Both the position numbers and the translations under genes were made by a program. A DNA stretch of 64,000 nt from Acidocella sp. Its GTDB lineage: Bacteria > Pseudomonadota > Alphaproteobacteria > Acetobacterales > Acetobacteraceae. Shown one piece after another: positions 38,348 to 47,899 of the stretch. Location of the stretch: contig JAQNCT010000001.1 in assembly GCA_029077825.1 (NCBI GenBank), forward strand, positions 87,828-151,827, given 5' to 3'. Positions within the stretch are counted from its first letter, which is position 1. Each line of letters opens with the position of its first letter. Under the pieces are notes generated by a model, which saw nothing but the letters and a program-made list of their open reading frames with translations, had not been told where the DNA came from and did no database searches.

Positions 38348-39996
38348 TTTTTGGGCGGGTTAAGCTCGCCGCGGCACGCGGTGCCATTCTCGCCCATAAT
38401 TTGAAAACCGCTGACCGTGTGCTTCGCAAAGGGGCGTTGGTGGATGCTACCGCCTATCAAATGCTCGAGGCCGCCGGTTACGCCGAAGTTACAGTCGCGC
38501 GGCTTGAACCAGGCGATGTGCCTGAGGGAGAAGCCGCCATTGCCCTTGGCCAGGCCCTGCTAACGCCGGGCTTGCGGCGCTCAGAGGATGTGCATGGGCG
38601 GGTTAATTTATACGCGCAATCGGGCGGGCTGTTGTGCGTGAACAATGCAGCGGTTGACCAGTTGAACATGATTGACGAATCCATCACGCTGGCCACCTTG
38701 GCGCACCGCAGCGTGGTGGCGGCAGGCGACATGGTCGCCACGTTAAAAATCATCCCGTTTGCGGTTAGCTTTGCGGCAATGGCGCAGGCCACTGATTTAA
38801 TTGCACAAGCGGCTGGGGTACTGGGGCTGCGGCCATTTGCGCCATTGCGGGTAGGGCTGGTGCTATCAGAATTGCCGCAACTGACCCAAGCGACCATTAG
38901 TGCAACCATCAACGCCACCCAAAACCGCATAATAGCGCATGGCGGGACAATGCTGCCGCCATTGCGCACCCCGCACCGTACCATCGAACTCACCGCTGCC
39001 ATCCTGGCGCTGCAAAATCAGGGCGCGGAACTTATTTTAATTTCCGGCGCCTCCGCAGTGACTGACCGTCTCGATGTAGCACCCGCCGCCATCATCGCCG
39101 CCGGCGGGGAGATTACCCATTTCGGCATGCCGGTGGACCCCGGCAACCTGATCTGCTTCGGGCGATTGGGCGGCAAACATGTGGTGGTGCTGCCCGGCTG
39201 TGCCCGCAGCCCAAAGCTGAACGGCTTTGACTGGGTGCTGGACCGGATTTTCGCCGGTGAAGATATTGATGCGCACGCGGTCGCCCAAATGGGGGCGGGC
39301 GGCCTGCTCAAAGAAATTGAAACACGCCCCGCCCCGCGTGCACTGGCGCATGCAGCCGGCTATGGCGCTGCCCCCACCGCGCGGCCACGCATCGCAGGGG
39401 TTGTGCTGGCGGCTGGGCTTTCCAGCCGGATGGCGCCCGCCAACAAATTACTCACCATGCTGCCAGGCGGAAAAACCATGATCGCGCAGGTGGTTGATAG
39501 CGTGCTCGCCAGCATCGCCAGCCCGGTGATTGTGGTCACCGGGCACCAGGAGGAGCAAATCAAAGCCGCGCTGGCGGGCCGTAACGTGCGGTTTGTTTAC
39601 GCGCCTGATTATCATGATGGTATGGCGGCCTCTTTGCGGGCTGGCATTGCCGCACTTTCATACGGTATCGGGGCGGCGTTAATTTGCCTGGGTGACATGC
39701 CGTTGCTGGCACCCGCCACCCTCAACCGCATTATCGATGCTTATGACCCCGCCGAGTCCCGCGAGATTGTGCTGCCGATTTTCGATTCCCAGCGTGGCAA
39801 CCCGGTGCTGTGGGGCCAGCGGTTTTTCCCAGCGCTGCTGAACTTGTCAGGCGATGTGGGGGCGCGGCAGATTTTGCACCAGCACATGGAGCATGTGGTG
39901 GAAATCAACACGGAAAGTGACGAAATCCTGCGCGATTTTGATAGTCCAGAGGCGATGGCAACGCTTCAACAGGCGGACGTCACCTTGGCAAAATGA
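38344..39996 (+). CDS. MoeA-like molybdopterin-binding / MobA-like nucleotidyltransferase fusion
   Basis: 550-residue two-domain protein. Residues ~1-340 resemble a MoeA/MogA-type molybdopterin-binding protein ('VLRKGALVDATAYQMLEAAG', 'LILISGASAVTDRLDVAP', 'GMPVDPGNLI'). From 351 a nucleotidyltransferase domain begins with 'VVLAAGLSSRM' (353-363), Lys368 and 'CLGDMPLL', as in MobA/MocA enzymes that add CTP or GMP to molybdopterin. CO-dehydrogenase-type enzymes use the CMP form (MCD), so a MocA role fits the context, but specificity is inferred. Last gene of the coxGDE-xdhC cluster; 3' end overlaps the convergent gene by 31 nt. Confidence 0.87.
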   Translation: MIFGRVKLAAARGAILAHNLKTADRVLRKGALVDATAYQMLEAAGYAEVTVARLEPGDVPEGEAAIALGQALLTPGLRRSEDVHGRVNLYAQSGGLLCVNNAAVDQLNMIDESITLATLAHRSVVAAGDMVATLKIIPFAVSFAAMAQATDLIAQAAGVLGLRPFAPLRVGLVLSELPQLTQATISATINATQNRIIAHGGTMLPPLRTPHRTIELTAAILALQNQGAELILISGASAVTDRLDVAPAAIIAAGGEITHFGMPVDPGNLICFGRLGGKHVVVLPGCARSPKLNGFDWVLDRIFAGEDIDAHAVAQMGAGGLLKEIETRPAPRALAHAAGYGAAPTARPRIAGVVLAAGLSSRMAPANKLLTMLPGGKTMIAQVVDSVLASIASPVIVVTGHQEEQIKAALAGRNVRFVYAPDYHDGMAASLRAGIAALSYGIGAALICLGDMPLLAPATLNRIIDAYDPAESREIVLPIFDSQRGNPVLWGQRFFPALLNLSGDVGARQILHQHMEHVVEINTESDEILRDFDSPEAMATLQQADVTLAK

Positions 39997-40784
39997 ACCA
40001 CAAAACTGGCCGCCGCCGCTACCAATTCAGCGGCAACGGCCTCACCAAGCGCTGCTGACGCCAATGGGGCGGCAGCGCAAATCGCGTCATCCGGGGCCTG
40101 ATGAAACTGGCTGGGCACATCTACTGGCAACCCCGCAAAATTCACCGTGCCAAACCCCGAGACCGGCAGCCCCAACTCAAAGCCACCAGCCCGCGCCGGA
40201 ACCGGCTGGAAATCGCTCAACCCAGGCCGCAAAGCCAAACTTAATGAGGCCAGCGGTTCCGCCCCATGGCCAAACCGGTTCGCAGCCCCGCCGCCCAATT
40301 GGCGTTCCATGATCACCCGGGCGATTTTCCAGAGGTAAAATGACGGGACAATGATATCGCGGGACGTCTTGAGCGCCAGTGTCACGGTGTGGATTACCGG
40401 CACATTGCCGCCGTGGCCGTTGAGGATCACAATCCGCGTGAACCCTTGGGCGATAAGCCCACCCAGTAAATCCTCCAGCACCGCCTTGAAGCTGGCCGGC
40501 GAGAGCGCCATCGCGCCGGGGCTCGTGGCAAAATAATCCGCAACACCGTAGGGCACCGTGGGGGCCACCAGCGCGTTAACGCCCTGGTGCGCGGCACGTG
40601 CGGCGATTTGGCCGGCCAACCGGTCAGCCAACCGATAATCACCCATTGGCAAATGCGGCCCATGGTCTTCATGGCTTCCAAGAGGCACTAAAATAACCGG
40701 GGTGTTGGCCCCCTTGGCAGCCGCCTGGGCAACCGCCGTGGCGGTGAGCGCGTGGAGGTAAAATTTCTCAAAAATAGCGTCCAT
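39966..40784 (-). CDS. Creatininase-family amidohydrolase
   Basis: 272 residues. Creatininase-family metal ligands: Glu in 'LGSHEDHGPHLPMGDY' (with His and Asp), 'NGHGGN' about residue 125-130, and 'GHGAEPLASL'. Family members open cyclic amides or peptide-like bonds (creatininase, MftE, formamidases). Which reaction applies here is unknown. It is convergent to the Mo-cofactor fusion gene and divergent from manC, 92 nt away. Confidence 0.87.
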   Translation of the reverse strand: MDAIFEKFYLHALTATAVAQAAAKGANTPVILVPLGSHEDHGPHLPMGDYRLADRLAGQIAARAAHQGVNALVAPTVPYGVADYFATSPGAMALSPASFKAVLEDLLGGLIAQGFTRIVILNGHGGNVPVIHTVTLALKTSRDIIVPSFYLWKIARVIMERQLGGGAANRFGHGAEPLASLSLALRPGLSDFQPVPARAGGFELGLPVSGFGTVNFAGLPVDVPSQFHQAPDDAICAAAPLASAALGEAVAAELVAAAASFVVHFAKVTSAC

Positions 40785-40876
40785 AACATCAACCTATACA
40801 ATCAGCCGCCGGGTGGACAATGCCCAACACTGCTGCCTAAATTACGGTAACTCAATCTGTTAGGTAAAACCTCCCC

Positions 40877-42310
40877 ATGCCTGGACATCACGCCAAAAAA
40901 ATCGTCCCCGTGATCCTGTCTGGCGGTTCTGGCACCAGGTTATGGCCGGTCTCGCGCAAGAGTTTTCCCAAACAATTCTGGCCGCTGATCTCGGAAAAAT
41001 CTTTACTGGCGCAAACCGCGCTGCGGGCTTGTGGCGCCTTGTTCGGCGCGCCGGTCGTGGTGGCCAATCAGGATCACCGCTTTATCGTTGCTGAACAAAT
41101 GCGTGAGGCCGGCATCCCGGCACCCCGGATATTGCTTGAGCCCGTCGGCCGCAACAGCGCCCCCGCCATCGCCGCTGCCGCCCTGCTGGTGGCTGAGACG
41201 GACCCGCGCGCGGTGCTGTGGATCATGGCGGCCGATGCCGCGATTAGCGACCAAAAAGCGCTGGCCCAGGCTGTGCAAATTGGTGCCGCGGCGGCCGAAC
41301 GCGGGCACTTCGTGACATTTGGTATGCAGCCCACCGCCCCCGAAACCGGCTATGGCTACATTGTAAAAGGCCAGGCTCTGGCAGGGGTGGAGGGCGCATT
41401 CAAGCTTGAGCGCTTCATCGAGAAACCTGATGCCACCCGGGCTGCGGCACTGATCAAATCCGATGTGAATTTATGGAACTCCGGGATGTTCATGTTCACC
41501 GCTGAGATGATTCTGGACGAGTTGGCAACCTACGCCCCCGAGGTTCTGCTGGCGGTACGTGAGGCGATGGCAAACCGGATGCAGGATTTAGACTTTATCC
41601 GCCTTGGCAGTGCTGCCTTCGCCGCCTCACCTGATATCAGCATCGACTATGCGATTGCCGAGAAAACCCAAAAAGCCGTGGTGGTGCCTGCCAGTATTGG
41701 CTGGTCGGATGTCGGCTCGTGGACCGCGCTGCAGGAAATTTCACCCAAGGACGCCAACGGCAATGTCACCATGGGTGAGGTTTTTCTGGAAGATTCTCAC
41801 AATAATTATGCCCGCAGCGATGGCACGGTTACCGCCCTGCTGGGGGTTAAGGACATGGTGGTGGTCACCACGCAGGATGCGGTGCTGGTGGCCCATAAGG
41901 ACCACACGCAGGATGTCAAAAAAATCGTCGAGCGGCTGAAAAAAGCCGGGCGGCCAGAAGCTGACAGCCATAACCGCACTTATCGCCCCTGGGGATTTTA
42001 CGAGAGCCTGATCAAGGGTGACCGGTTTCAGGTAAAACGCATTGTGGTCTGGCCCGGCGAAAAACTATCCTTGCAAAAACATTTTCACCGGGCCGAGCAT
42101 TGGGTGGTGGTGGCTGGTGTGGCCTTGGTTACCCGCGATGCGGAACGCCTGACCGTGCATGAAAATGAGAGCATCTATTTACCGCTTGGTTCGGTGCACC
42201 GGATGGAGAACCCTGGTAAAATCCCCCTCACCGTGATCGAGGTACAATCTGGCCCTTATCTTGGTGAGGATGATATCATCCGGTTTGAAGACACTTACGG
42301 GCGCAACTAA
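40877..42310 (+). CDS. manC: Mannose-1-phosphate guanylyltransferase / mannose-6-phosphate isomerase
   Basis: 477-residue bifunctional enzyme that makes GDP-mannose for surface polysaccharide. Pyrophosphorylase motif 'GGSGTRLWPVSR' with 'FPKQFWPL' (16-36), 'FIEKPD' near 178, then a cupin-fold type II PMI domain in the last ~130 residues ('RPWGFYESLIKGDRFQVKRI', 'VWPGEKLSLQKHFHRAEHWVVV', split blocks). Convergent with bolA (4-nt overlap). No dedicated polysaccharide cluster surrounds it. Confidence 0.96.
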   Translation: MPGHHAKKIVPVILSGGSGTRLWPVSRKSFPKQFWPLISEKSLLAQTALRACGALFGAPVVVANQDHRFIVAEQMREAGIPAPRILLEPVGRNSAPAIAAAALLVAETDPRAVLWIMAADAAISDQKALAQAVQIGAAAAERGHFVTFGMQPTAPETGYGYIVKGQALAGVEGAFKLERFIEKPDATRAAALIKSDVNLWNSGMFMFTAEMILDELATYAPEVLLAVREAMANRMQDLDFIRLGSAAFAASPDISIDYAIAEKTQKAVVVPASIGWSDVGSWTALQEISPKDANGNVTMGEVFLEDSHNNYARSDGTVTALLGVKDMVVVTTQDAVLVAHKDHTQDVKKIVERLKKAGRPEADSHNRTYRPWGFYESLIKGDRFQVKRIVVWPGEKLSLQKHFHRAEHWVVVAGVALVTRDAERLTVHENESIYLPLGSVHRMENPGKIPLTVIEVQSGPYLGEDDIIRFEDTYGRN

Positions 42311-42600
42311 GCCAGTTGGCTCACCTCGCCAGGGGTGTTTAGTTTCAATGATAGCGCGTGCAGGCCGGTTTTAAATTCCGCATCAAGCGCTGTGTTTACA
42401 GCACGTGAGCGCTCCAGCCGGGATTTGCCGGCGAATGCTTCGGCTACCATCGTCACTTTATAGTGGGTCTCGCCGCCCTGTGGGGCATTTGTGCGGTGGG
42501 AATGGCTGGCATGCTTGCTGCTATCATCAATAATCTCCAACCGCACAGGCTGAAACGATGCAGTCAGAGTCTCGAGCATCCGCTCATAGCGCGTCGTCAT
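42307..42600 (-). CDS. BolA-family protein
   Basis: 97 residues from an ATG at 42600. BolA fold with 'LEIIDDSSKHASHSH', 'ETHYKVTMVAEAFAGKSRLERSRAV' split blocks and a conserved C-terminal 'LHALSLKLNTPGE'. BolA proteins pair with monothiol glutaredoxins in Fe-S/iron sensing. The frame is open to an upstream ATG at 42636 that adds 12 acidic residues; either start is possible. It lies head-to-head with the zinc-finger/J-domain gene, a common alphaproteobacterial arrangement. Confidence 0.9.
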   Translation of the reverse strand: MTTRYERMLETLTASFQPVRLEIIDDSSKHASHSHRTNAPQGGETHYKVTMVAEAFAGKSRLERSRAVNTALDAEFKTGLHALSLKLNTPGEVSQLA

Positions 42601-42663
42601 ATTTACTTCATCCTCGTTTGTCTCAACAGTTGCCATTCACGGCGATCAGCGCACATTAGGACC

Positions 42664-43248
42664 ATGAACGCCCAACGACGCAAGCCACGCGCCTACGCGC
42701 CCGACCCTGATGCCCCGCATCAGCCTTGCGACGCTGTGGGTTGTGAGAACCAGGGCGCGTACCGGGCGCCGAAGTCGCGTTCGGGGTCCCGCGAGTTTTA
42801 TTGGTTTTGCTTGGACCATGTGCGCGAGTTCAATGCCACCTGGGATTATTACAAGGACATGTCCCCGGGCGAGATCGAGGCGCAGTTGCGGGCTGATACC
42901 GCCTGGCAGCGCCCCAGCTGGCCGCTCGGCCGGCTCGGCCAGACCGCCCGGCTGGACAACACGCTGGAGGAGGCGTTGCACGCCTTTAGTTTTGCTGGCC
43001 GTAACAGCCCACCACCCCCTAGCACCCCGCCGGAATTGCGCGACGCTTTGAGCGTGCTGGGCCTGACCTGGCCGGTTTCACTGGTGGCGGTAAAGGCCAA
43101 ATATAAAGAGCTTGCCAAACGCCATCACCCCGACGCCAATGGCGGCGACAAAGCCTCTGAAGAGCGTCTGAAATCCATCAACCTTGCCTATGCCACACTT
43201 CGTGGCAAACTACCGGCACACCAGCCCGCCCGCAGTGCTGCGGAATAA
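42664..43248 (+). CDS. Zinc-finger-like J-domain (DnaJ) protein
   Basis: 194 residues from the ATG at 42664. The N-terminal part has '[15 protein letters not shown]' and '[13 protein letters not shown]', a Cys-x4-Cys ... Cys-x2-His set that may bind zinc. The C-terminal ~60 residues are a J-domain with '[20 protein letters not shown]', including the HPD motif. J-domains recruit DnaK. Proteins of this type are regularly found between bolA and cobS in alphaproteobacteria, so a role in metal or Fe-S assembly is a reasonable but untested guess. The open frame upstream of 42664 overlaps bolA antisense and is not used. Confidence 0.85.
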   Translation: MNAQRRKPRAYAPDPDAPHQPCDAVGCENQGAYRAPKSRSGSREFYWFCLDHVREFNATWDYYKDMSPGEIEAQLRADTAWQRPSWPLGRLGQTARLDNTLEEALHAFSFAGRNSPPPPSTPPELRDALSVLGLTWPVSLVAVKAKYKELAKRHHPDANGGDKASEERLKSINLAYATLRGKLPAHQPARSAAE

Positions 43249-43291
43249 AGTTAGCCTTGTTAAGACCCAACCGTTTAGGACCGATTTTCTG

Positions 43292-44308
43292 ATGAATAAT
43301 ATTGCCGCGATCACCGAAACCCGGATGACCCCAACCTCGGCGATCAGCCTGCCTGACATCACGCTCAGCGCCCGTGAGTTGTTTGGGATCGATTCCGACA
43401 TCGAAGTTCCAGCTTTTTCCATCCGCACCGAGCATGTGCCAGAAATCGATGAGGCCTATCAGTTCGACCGCGACACCACGCTCGCCATCCTGGCCGGGTT
43501 CGCCTTCAATCGCCGGGTGATGGTGCAGGGCTATCATGGCACCGGCAAATCCACCCATATCGAGCAAATCGCCGCCCGGCTGAACTGGCCGTGCATCCGC
43601 GTCAATCTCGATAGCCATATTAGCCGTATCGATTTGATCGGCAAAGACGCGATTGTGCTAAAGGACGGCAAGCAGGTTACTGAATTCCGCGAAGGGATTT
43701 TGCCCTGGGCGCTGCAGCACCCGTGCGCTTTAGTGTTTGATGAATATGACGCTGGCCGCCCGGATGTGATGTTCGTGATCCAGCGCGTGCTGGAGGTTGA
43801 AGGCAAGCTTACCTTGCTGGACCAAAACCGCGTGATCCGCCCGCACCCGGCCTTCAGGCTGTTTGCCACCGCCAACACGGTTGGCTTGGGTGACACAACC
43901 GGGCTGTACCATGGCACCCAGCAGATCAACCAAGGCCAGATGGACCGTTGGAACATCGTCGCCACGCTGAACTACCTGCCGCACGCGCAGGAAGTGGCTA
44001 TTATTATGGCCAAGCTTGGCGTGGACGCGGCTGACAGCGTGATGAAAAAGCGCATGGAGAGCATGGTGGCGCTGGCGGAACTCACCCGCGCCGGCTTCAT
44101 CGCGGGCGATATTTCCACCGTCATGTCGCCGCGTACGGTCATCACCTGGGCGGAAAACACCAAAATCTTCGGCGATGTCGGGTTTGCTTTCCGCCTGACC
44201 TTCTTGAACAAATGCGATGAGGCGGAGCGCGGCACGGTGGCGGAATATTACCAGCGCTGCTTCAACGAGGAAATTGCAACCGGCCTGATGACCCGCAAAA
44301 CTGCCTGA
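43292..44308 (+). CDS. cobS: Aerobic cobaltochelatase subunit CobS
   Basis: AAA+ subunit of the cobaltochelatase that inserts Co2+ into hydrogenobyrinate diamide in aerobic B12 synthesis, 338 residues. Family N-terminal segment (about 18-60), Walker A 'GYHGTGKST' at 80-88, Walker B 'CALVFDEYD' at 145-153, sensor region '[20 protein letters not shown]' after it. I take the ATG at 43292, with AGGA 11 nt upstream; upstream residues to 43184 lie inside the J-domain gene. Followed by cobT after 2 nt. CobN, the third subunit, is not in the window. Confidence 0.96.
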   Translation: MNNIAAITETRMTPTSAISLPDITLSARELFGIDSDIEVPAFSIRTEHVPEIDEAYQFDRDTTLAILAGFAFNRRVMVQGYHGTGKSTHIEQIAARLNWPCIRVNLDSHISRIDLIGKDAIVLKDGKQVTEFREGILPWALQHPCALVFDEYDAGRPDVMFVIQRVLEVEGKLTLLDQNRVIRPHPAFRLFATANTVGLGDTTGLYHGTQQINQGQMDRWNIVATLNYLPHAQEVAIIMAKLGVDAADSVMKKRMESMVALAELTRAGFIAGDISTVMSPRTVITWAENTKIFGDVGFAFRLTFLNKCDEAERGTVAEYYQRCFNEEIATGLMTRKTA

Positions 44309-44310
44309 TC

Positions 44311-46191
44311 ATGAGCGGTAGCAACAATGACCAGGGCCGCTCGGAGGAATTCAAGCGGGCAACAGCTGGCGCCATTCGGGCCATTGCGCAGGTGGCTGAG
44401 GTGCAGGTGGCTTATCAGCCAGGGCCAGCAGGGGTTGCTGGTAAGCGCGCCCGCCTGCCCACACCCTCGCGCGCCCTACCCGCCAATGAGGTGGCCAAGC
44501 TACGCGGCGCGGCTGATTCCCTAGCGTTGCGGTTGCGCCACCATAATGATTCCATCCACAACGCCCGCGCACCCGCCACCCGTGAGGCCCGTGAGGCCTA
44601 TGATGCGTTAGAGCAAGCGCGGGTGGAGATTGTGGGCGCTGAGCATATGGCAGGCGTTTCGGCCAATTTACGCGGCAAGCTGCAGGAGGAATGCACTGCC
44701 AGCGGGCTAGACCGCATGACAAAACGCGATGAGCTGCCGCTGGTGACAGCACTTTCATTGCTCATCCGTGACCGGATGGACGCAGCTTCAGTGCCGCAGG
44801 CCGCCAAACAGATTTTGGGTTTATGGCGCAACACGCTGAACGATGCCGCAGAGCGTGCCTTAAATGAAATGGTCTCAGCCAAGGCTGACCAGTCAAACTA
44901 CACCAGTGCGGCCCGCAAACTATTGGCCGCCCTTGACCTGGCCGAGGCTGAGGCCAGCACCGAAGACAGCGATGATGCCGATGAGAGCGAAACCGGCGGG
45001 GACAACACCTCGCAGCAGGACAACACCCAGGACGGTGAAGGCCAGACGCAAGCGCAAGACCAAAACATGCTGGCCGCCGCGCCAGAGATGAGCGAGGGCG
45101 AAGCCGCCGAACAAGACGCCCAGGATGACAGCGAAAGTGAGGATTTTTCAGCCGAGGCTGATGATGCCCCCGCCGGCCCGCAGCAGCGCCGTGCCCCCGC
45201 CCAAGCTGATAGCAGCACTGCCTACCGCGCCTTTAGCCGCACCCATGATGAAGAAATTAGCGCTGAGGAACTATGTGACCCTGAGGAGCTAAGCCGGTTG
45301 CGCCAGCAGCTTGACCAGCAGTTACAAAATATGCATGCGGTGGTGGCCAAATTAGCCAACCGCTTGCAACGCCGCCTGCTGGCCCAGCAAACCCGCGCCT
45401 GGGAGTTTGACCTGGAAGAGGGCATGCTGGATTCCGCCAGGCTGTCTCGGATTATTGTTGATCCGCTATTGGCCCTTACCTACAAGCGCGAGCGTGACAC
45501 GGATTTTCGTGACACTGTGGTGACACTGTTGATTGATAATTCCGGCTCAATGCGCGGGCGGCCCATAACCGTGGCTGCCATGTGCGGGGATATTTTAGCC
45601 CGCACGCTGGAACGCTGCGCCGTGAAAGTGGAAGTTTTGGGCTTTACCACCCGCGCTTGGAAAGGTGGTAAAAGCCGCGAGCAATGGGTAGCAGCCGGCA
45701 AGCCTGCCAACCCTGGGCGGCTGAATGATCTGCGCCATATTATTTACAAAGCGGCTGACACACCCTGGCGGCGGGCCCGCAAAAATTTGGGCCTGATGCT
45801 GCGTGAAGGCTTGCTGAAAGAAAATATCGACGGTGAAGCCTTGCTCTGGGCTTACAAGCGCCTGCTGGGCCGGCCCGAGCACCGGCGGATTTTGATGGTG
45901 ATTTCAGACGGCGCACCGGTGGATGATTCCACTCTCTCGGTTAATTCCGGCAACTATCTGGAACGCCATTTGCGCGATGTGATTCGTGATATTGAAACCC
46001 GCGAATTGGTGGAGCTGATTGCCATTGGCATCGGCCATGATGTTACACGCTATTACCGCCGCGCCGTGACCATTGTGGATGCCGAGGAGCTAGGCGGCAC
46101 CATGATGCGCAAGCTCACTGAATTATTCGATGAGGATGAGGCTGATGCCTGGTCACGCATTGCCGGGCAGCGGGCCGCGCTGATCGGGTAA
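44311..46191 (+). CDS. cobT: Aerobic cobaltochelatase subunit CobT
   Basis: 626 residues. Helical N-terminal region, then a long acidic linker (about 210-290, Glu/Asp/Gln-rich), then a VWA domain with MIDAS 'DNSGSM' at 409-414 and '[20 protein letters not shown]'. CobT docks with CobS to form the chelatase motor, like BchD with BchI. Converges on the downstream SDR with 23 nt between stops. Length is typical. Confidence 0.96.
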   Translation: MSGSNNDQGRSEEFKRATAGAIRAIAQVAEVQVAYQPGPAGVAGKRARLPTPSRALPANEVAKLRGAADSLALRLRHHNDSIHNARAPATREAREAYDALEQARVEIVGAEHMAGVSANLRGKLQEECTASGLDRMTKRDELPLVTALSLLIRDRMDAASVPQAAKQILGLWRNTLNDAAERALNEMVSAKADQSNYTSAARKLLAALDLAEAEASTEDSDDADESETGGDNTSQQDNTQDGEGQTQAQDQNMLAAAPEMSEGEAAEQDAQDDSESEDFSAEADDAPAGPQQRRAPAQADSSTAYRAFSRTHDEEISAEELCDPEELSRLRQQLDQQLQNMHAVVAKLANRLQRRLLAQQTRAWEFDLEEGMLDSARLSRIIVDPLLALTYKRERDTDFRDTVVTLLIDNSGSMRGRPITVAAMCGDILARTLERCAVKVEVLGFTTRAWKGGKSREQWVAAGKPANPGRLNDLRHIIYKAADTPWRRARKNLGLMLREGLLKENIDGEALLWAYKRLLGRPEHRRILMVISDGAPVDDSTLSVNSGNYLERHLRDVIRDIETRELVELIAIGIGHDVTRYYRRAVTIVDAEELGGTMMRKLTELFDEDEADAWSRIAGQRAALIG

Positions 46192-46214
46192 GCCAACTGG
46201 TAATGCGCTGGTTG

Positions 46215-46976
46215 TTACACTGCGGAATTACCGCCATCCACCGGCAGCATGGCACCTGTGATAAAAGCGGCATCATCGGAGGCTAAAAACGCAATGGCGG
46301 CGGCAACATCGCGCGGTTGGCCGATGCGCCCTAACGGGATGGCGGCTGCCATGGCGGCCAAATTGGCGGTAACATCTGCTTCACCACCCGCAACCCCACC
46401 ACGCGCTTCATTACGCAGCATCGCGGTATCAGTATCACCGGGGCATACGGCATTCACCCGAATGCCTTGGCGGGCATGGTCAGCCGCCATGGAGCGGGTA
46501 AGCTGCACAATGGCCCCCTTGCTGGTGCCATAGGCCAGCGCATTTTGCGCGGCCACCAGCCCCCAATCAGATGCCACGTTAATAATGGCGCCGGATTTTT
46601 GCGCCACCATGAGCGGGATAATGGCTCGGCAGAGGCGAAAAACCGCTGTCACATTCACCGCCATGATATGATCCCACTGCGCATCCGTGCAGGATGTTGC
46701 ATCACCGTTATATAAAATGCCGGCGTTGTTCACCAGCACATCCACCCGGCCATGGGTGGCTTGCACCCAATCCGCCAGCCGCAACGCTGCCTCAGGTGCG
46801 GCGATATCCTGCGCTAAAAATTGCGCCCCCAGATCATCCGCCAACGCCGCCCCCGCCGTTTGGTTACGGCCTGTTAGCAATAAAGTGGCACCACGCTGCG
46901 CAAACAACCGGGCCGTGGCCATGCCAATACCCGCCGTGGCCCCGGTAATGAGCGCTATTTTGCCTGTTAGCATCAA
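46215..46976 (-). CDS. SDR-family oxidoreductase
   Basis: 253-residue short-chain dehydrogenase. Cofactor motif 'TGATAGIG' at 11-18, 'NNAG' at 83-86, catalytic Ser136, Tyr149 and Lys153 ('YGTSK'), and the C-terminal 'FITGAMLPVDGGNSAV' of classical SDRs. Residue after the second beta strand ('TGRNQT') includes Arg, slightly favouring NADP(H). Substrate unknown. Last normal-composition gene before the AT-rich segment. Confidence 0.92.
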   Translation of the reverse strand: MMLTGKIALITGATAGIGMATARLFAQRGATLLLTGRNQTAGAALADDLGAQFLAQDIAAPEAALRLADWVQATHGRVDVLVNNAGILYNGDATSCTDAQWDHIMAVNVTAVFRLCRAIIPLMVAQKSGAIINVASDWGLVAAQNALAYGTSKGAIVQLTRSMAADHARQGIRVNAVCPGDTDTAMLRNEARGGVAGGEADVTANLAAMAAAIPLGRIGQPRDVAAAIAFLASDDAAFITGAMLPVDGGNSAV

Positions 46977-47380
46977 CGGCCCCTTTGTGTGAGATGGATT
47001 TGGTGATTTGTAACAGTGATGAGGGAGCTGGGGGTAGTGCTAGTTTTACTGGAAACTCGTGTCCCGAGCATTGGCTGGTCCTAGAAGCAACTTTGGGAAT
47101 TACACTTGGTGTTAATGAACAGCGTCCGCAATGCACTCATTCCAGTCTTTCCCAAACACTAATTGGAAACTCTGAAACAGACCTTCCGAAGGAGTAAACG
47201 TTTTTTGCTTGCAGCAGGACGAGCGGCCACTTGGTAATCCACAAATTAAGCAACAATGGCGTTAAACAGCATAATGCGCTCTGGCTGCTATCGCAAAATT
47301 CAAATAATAGCATCTATATAACAGCTTCAATTGGAAGGCCAACTACAGCCGATTACATTTCCTAGAGCCAATATTTTGGC
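46977..47380. other. AT-rich intergenic region with no confident gene
   Basis: 404 nt. Composition falls here from chromosomal GC to visibly lower GC. Short open frames exist on both strands (for example 46985-47197 plus, 70 codons), but none has a ribosome site or a recognizable product. A small inverted repeat GCCAA/TTGGC with a 4-nt loop (47367-47380) abuts the HEPN gene stop. May contain decayed sequence. Confidence 0.5.
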
Positions 47381-47899
47381 CTATGGCTGATTAAAGGCAT
47401 AATCGAAAATGTACAAAACACGTTTGCCAAGCATATGAGTTTTTGTAGCCTCTTCAATAGTTGTTGCTCGGACACCAGCATGGGCAAAATCATGACGCCA
47501 TGATAATATTTGTTCGTAGGACGTTTCTATATTTGCGCCAATTCGATCAAGAAGGCAGCGCTTTTTTGTAACAAGCCTTTCCTTAAAGCGAGCCTTAATT
47601 GTAGGATCAAATAGCTCACAGTATTTCTGAAGATCATTAACTTTAACTCGACTATTAAGCCTTTCATAGTTTCTCAGTGTAAAATTTCCAAACGAGAGAT
47701 GATGCCTGTTTGCATGCTCGTAAAGTATTTCCTTTACACACGTTTCATAAGTTGAGGCAATTGCTACCACAAGAAGCCCAGCCAAATCAGCACGAAACTC
47801 AACTGATCTATACTTATCATCTGCTGGAACGAAACTGTTAATTTTAGCTACAAGTTTATCAAGCTCTAAAAAATGTTCATCAAGATCAGCTCTGGGCAT
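47381..47899 (-). CDS. HEPN-domain protein (putative ribonuclease), partner of DUF262 gene
   Basis: 172-residue all-helical protein from an ATG at 47899. The motif 'RHDFAH' at 135-140 fits the HEPN RX4-6H ribonuclease signature (R135, H140). Upstream, 'AIASTYETCVKEILYEHA' (about 47-64) resembles the first helices of MAE_28990/RiboL-PSP-type HEPN proteins. HEPN proteins commonly act as RNA-cleaving toxins or anti-phage effectors. The start codon lies inside the end of the DUF262 gene (14-nt overlap), so the two are translationally coupled. Codon composition is AT-rich, unlike its neighbours. The subfamily is my inference; a structural HEPN without activity is possible, but the R/H pair is intact. 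Confidence 0.65.
   Translation of the reverse strand: MPRADLDEHFLELDKLVAKINSFVPADDKYRSVEFRADLAGLLVVAIASTYETCVKEILYEHANRHHLSFGNFTLRNYERLNSRVKVNDLQKYCELFDPTIKARFKERLVTKKRCLLDRIGANIETSYEQILSWRHDFAHAGVRATTIEEATKTHMLGKRVLYIFDYAFNQP

Noticed and set aside
46985..47197. 70-codon plus-strand reading frame in the AT-rich segment
   Set aside because: No ribosome site, no recognizable domain and unusual composition; probably chance.
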